Assembly (NCBI RefSeq): GCF_001645385.1
Contig: NZ_LVHI01000012.1
Coordinates: 100,404-164,403 of the forward strand
DNA: 64,000 nt
Reading direction: 5' to 3'
Source: Rhodococcoides kyotonense
GTDB taxonomy: Bacteria > Actinomycetota > Actinomycetes > Mycobacteriales > Mycobacteriaceae
The position numbers were made by a program, and so were the translations under genes. Below are positions 61,757 through 64,000 of this stretch, piece by piece (positions within the stretch are counted from its first letter, which is position 1; every line of letters begins with the position of its first letter). A model generated the notes under the pieces. It made no database searches, was not told the origin of the DNA, and was given only the letters and a program-made list of their open reading frames with translations.

Positions 61757-63508
61757 GTGCCACAGACCGCCGACGACGAGAACTTCGCGGACTCCTCGGT
61801 CACCCCGACCGATCATCCCGGACGACGCCTCGGGCAACTCCCGCGCACGGTAGTCCACTCGGCGCGGCGACTCGTCGGCCTCGACACACGCCACCCGTCG
61901 TCGGCGAGTGTGGCTGCGCTGCACGGTGACGAGCCCGAGGCGCCCGGTCTGAACGCGTCGGAAACGTCGCAGCTACGGGCGATACGACGGTTCGGCGCGG
62001 CAGGCGCGATTCTCATGGCCGTCGGCGCGCTCGGCGCAGGAGCGCAACCGGTCCTGCAGAATCCGGTCGCCGGAGTCCGGGTGCTGAGCCTGCCGTCGCG
62101 CATGGCGAGCTCGGCTCTGACGATCACCATGACCGGAACCGTCATCGTCGTGTTGGCATGGCTGTTGCTCGGCCGCTTCGCCGTCGGGCGTCTGCGCGAC
62201 GGATCGGTCCCCCGACGAATGACGCGTTCCCAACTCGATCGCACCCTGCTGCTGTGGATCCTTCCGCTGTGCGTCGCACCGCCGATGTTCTCCCGCGACG
62301 TCTACTCCTACCTCGCCCAGAGCGAGATCACCGCGCGAGGCCTCGACCCCTACGAGATCGGGCCGGCAGGGGCACTCGGCGTCGACAACGTCCTGACGCG
62401 GACCGTTCCCAACATCTGGCGAGACACGCCTGCGCCGTACGGCCCGTTCTTCCTCTGGATCGGGCGCGGCATCACGTGGCTGACGGGTGAGAACATCGTC
62501 GCGGGCATCTTCCTGCATCGGTTGCTTGCCCTCGTCGGTGTCGCGTTGATCGTCTGGGCGCTACCCCGCCTCGCTCGGCGCTGCGGTGTCGCCGCGGTCA
62601 GCGCGTTGTGGCTCGGTGCCGCCAACCCCCTGCTGCTCTTCCACCTGGTGGCGGGCATCCACAACGAAGCCCTGATGATCGGACTGATGCTCGCCGGTAC
62701 CGAGCTCGCGTTGCGCGCCATCGAATCCGCGTCGCCCATCAGGAACGCGTCGTTGGCTCTTCTGCTGTCCGGCGCGGCGCTGATCGCCCTGTCGTCGACG
62801 GTGAAGATCCCGTCGCTGCTCGCGCTCGGGTTCGTCGGGATGGCACTCGCCCGACGATGGGGCGGAACGGTCAAGGCCGTCGTCTCGGCGGCAGCGCTGC
62901 TCGGTGTCGTGGCGGTGATCGTGCACGTCGGGGTCAGTCTCGCGAGTGGCCTCGGCTTCGGGTGGGTGCACACCCTCGGGACCGCGAGCGTCGTGCGCAG
63001 CTGGATGTCGATCCCGACCATCCTGGGCGTCGGCACCGGGTTCGTCGGCGTGCTCCTCGGCCTCGGCGACCACACGACGGCTATGCTGAGTCTCACACGA
63101 CCGATCGCGTCGGTCGTCGCAGGCTTCGTCGCGATCAGGATGCTGGTCGCGGTCCTGAAGGGACGGTTGCACCCGGTCGGCGCGCTCGGCGTCTCGCTCG
63201 GTGCGCTCGTACTGCTGTTCCCGGTGGTCCAGCCGTGGTACCTGCTGTGGGCGGTCATCCCGCTCGCGGCGTGGGCGACACGGCCTGCGTTCCGTGTTCC
63301 TGCGATCGTCTTCTCGACGATCGTCAGCGTCATCCTCATGCCGAACGGCAGCGAGTATCTGCCGTTCCAGATCGTCCAGGCAGCCGTCATGACCATCCTG
63401 ACCATCGGCGTCCTGTATCTCCTGACCCGCTCGACGCTGCCGTGGCGGTCCGAGGTCGGACCGCAGACACGCCGGACATCGGCAGGGGAATACGCTGGTT
63501 CCTCGTGA
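61757..63508 (+). CDS. mptB: Alpha-1,6-mannosyltransferase MptB (GT-C family)
   Basis: A 583-residue polyprenyl-phosphomannose-dependent GT-C glycosyltransferase that primes the alpha-1,6-mannan core of lipomannan. It has a disordered 80-residue N-terminus, about twelve or more hydrophobic helices, and the GT-C acidic loop FSRDVYSYLAQSEITARGLDPYEIGP after the third helix, where the acidic residue is catalytic. NPLLLFHLVAGIHNEALMIGL is another family block. GTG 61757 lies 6 nt after a TACGCT -10, so it is likely leaderless. Divergent from sufR as Rv1459c is from Rv1460; its stop overlaps the next gene by 4 bp. Confidence 0.92.
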   Translation: MPQTADDENFADSSVTPTDHPGRRLGQLPRTVVHSARRLVGLDTRHPSSASVAALHGDEPEAPGLNASETSQLRAIRRFGAAGAILMAVGALGAGAQPVLQNPVAGVRVLSLPSRMASSALTITMTGTVIVVLAWLLLGRFAVGRLRDGSVPRRMTRSQLDRTLLLWILPLCVAPPMFSRDVYSYLAQSEITARGLDPYEIGPAGALGVDNVLTRTVPNIWRDTPAPYGPFFLWIGRGITWLTGENIVAGIFLHRLLALVGVALIVWALPRLARRCGVAAVSALWLGAANPLLLFHLVAGIHNEALMIGLMLAGTELALRAIESASPIRNASLALLLSGAALIALSSTVKIPSLLALGFVGMALARRWGGTVKAVVSAAALLGVVAVIVHVGVSLASGLGFGWVHTLGTASVVRSWMSIPTILGVGTGFVGVLLGLGDHTTAMLSLTRPIASVVAGFVAIRMLVAVLKGRLHPVGALGVSLGALVLLFPVVQPWYLLWAVIPLAAWATRPAFRVPAIVFSTIVSVILMPNGSEYLPFQIVQAAVMTILTIGVLYLLTRSTLPWRSEVGPQTRRTSAGEYAGSS

Positions 63509-64000
63509 TCGTGCGCTCGTCGAACTCCTCGACGCAACCTGCCGTACAGCTGACCGATGTGCGGAAGTCGTACAACGGACTTCTGGCCGTCGACGGACTC
63601 GACATCACCGTCGAACGTGGTCAGGTGCTCGCTCTGCTCGGACCCAACGGAGCAGGCAAGACGACCACCGTCGAGATGTGCGAAGGATTCGTCACCCCTG
63701 ATTCGGGAACCGTCCGAGTGCTCGGCCTCGACCCGATCACGCAATCGGCCCAGCTACGCCCCCGCATCGGTGTCATGTTGCAGGGAGGCGGCGCCTACCC
63801 GGGCGCCAAGGCCGGCGAGATGTTGCACCTGGTCGCGTCGTACTCCGCGAATCCGCTCGACCCCGACTGGCTGCTCACGTGTCTCGGCCTGGACCGCACC
63901 GTCAAGACGCCGTATCGACGGCTGTCCGGCGGTCAACAGCAGCGGCTCGCTCTCGCGTGCGCCATCGTCGGTAGGCCCGAACTGGTCTTTCTCGACGAAC
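63505..64000 (+). CDS. ABC transporter ATP-binding protein, 3'-partial
   Basis: The gene runs off the window end after 165 codons. GTG 63505 overlaps the mptB stop by 4 bp. Visible are YNGLLAVDGLDITVERG, Walker A LLGPNGAGKTTTVEM, signature LSGGQQQRLALACAI and the Walker B ELVFLDE at the very end. This is the ATPase of a DrrA/antibiotic-efflux-like exporter (Rv1458c-type); the permease should follow outside the window. Confidence 0.9.
   Translation, partial: MIVRSSNSSTQPAVQLTDVRKSYNGLLAVDGLDITVERGQVLALLGPNGAGKTTTVEMCEGFVTPDSGTVRVLGLDPITQSAQLRPRIGVMLQGGGAYPGAKAGEMLHLVASYSANPLDPDWLLTCLGLDRTVKTPYRRLSGGQQQRLALACAIVGRPELVFLDE

Overview
The window is high-GC actinobacterial DNA from a mycolic-acid-containing member of the Mycobacteriales; Rhodococcus or a close relative is the best guess. 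The evidence is mycothiol ligase mshC, the mycolate FAS-II pair fabG1-inhA, the lipoglycan mannosyltransferase mptB, ripA-type cell-wall hydrolase genes, acn-acnR, and long stretches whose gene order I recognise from Mycobacterium tuberculosis. The species call rests on gene content and remembered synteny; no search was run.

Layout. (1) 1-3687: 3' part of a very large SMC-like ATPase of the TIGR02680 family, the JetC-type subunit of Wadjet anti-plasmid systems; its start and partners lie upstream of the window. (2) 3.7-17.3 kb: a block matching M. tuberculosis Rv2130c-Rv2141c (mshC, SCO1664-type protein, DUF3090 protein, histidine phosphatase, uppP, an Rv2137c-like protein, lppL, pyrD, PEBP-family protein, M20 peptidase). 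It is interrupted by an aldo/keto reductase lacking catalytic residues and a haem-uptake operon hmuTUV with an IdeR/DtxR-like iron-box half-site at its promoter. (3) 17.4-26.7 kb: a less conserved stretch with tRNA-Leu(GAG), an atypical zinc-ribbon SDR, a glutamate-cysteine ligase-like enzyme, a DUF2784 protein running into four 32-bp tandem repeats, a trans-acting-enoyl-reductase-like protein with a CoA-transferase, an MHS-type transporter and a nucleoside hydrolase. (4) 26.7-64 kb: a block matching Rv1496 down to Rv1458c. It holds meaB-mutB-mutA, TVP38, a SatD-like regulator with a membrane protein, SPFH/NfeD, DUF3097, hemH, inhA-fabG1, VWA/DUF58/MoxR/RipA, acnA-acnR, an ABC-F protein, an inserted SDR-lycopene cyclase-Ku group, the sufR-B-D-C-S-U-T operon, mptB and the start of an ABC exporter ATPase.

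How the genes work together. mutA/mutB/meaB form the B12-dependent methylmalonyl-CoA mutase with its GTPase chaperone. fabG1-inhA supply acyl chains for mycolic acids. The ripA-moxR-DUF58-VWA run looks like a cell-wall hydrolase with its AAA+/VWA accessory module. The suf genes encode the main Fe-S assembly machine under SufR, and its likely clients here include aconitase and ferrochelatase. Haem uptake and hemH also link the window to iron metabolism.

Regulation visible in the sequence includes a SufR-type operator on the sufR start codon, an AcnR-type operator filling the -35/-10 spacer of acnA, paired inverted repeats at the satD promoter, and many start codons 6-8 nt after a TANNNT -10 element, which suggests leaderless mRNAs. 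Three convergent gene pairs are separated by strong hairpin terminators.
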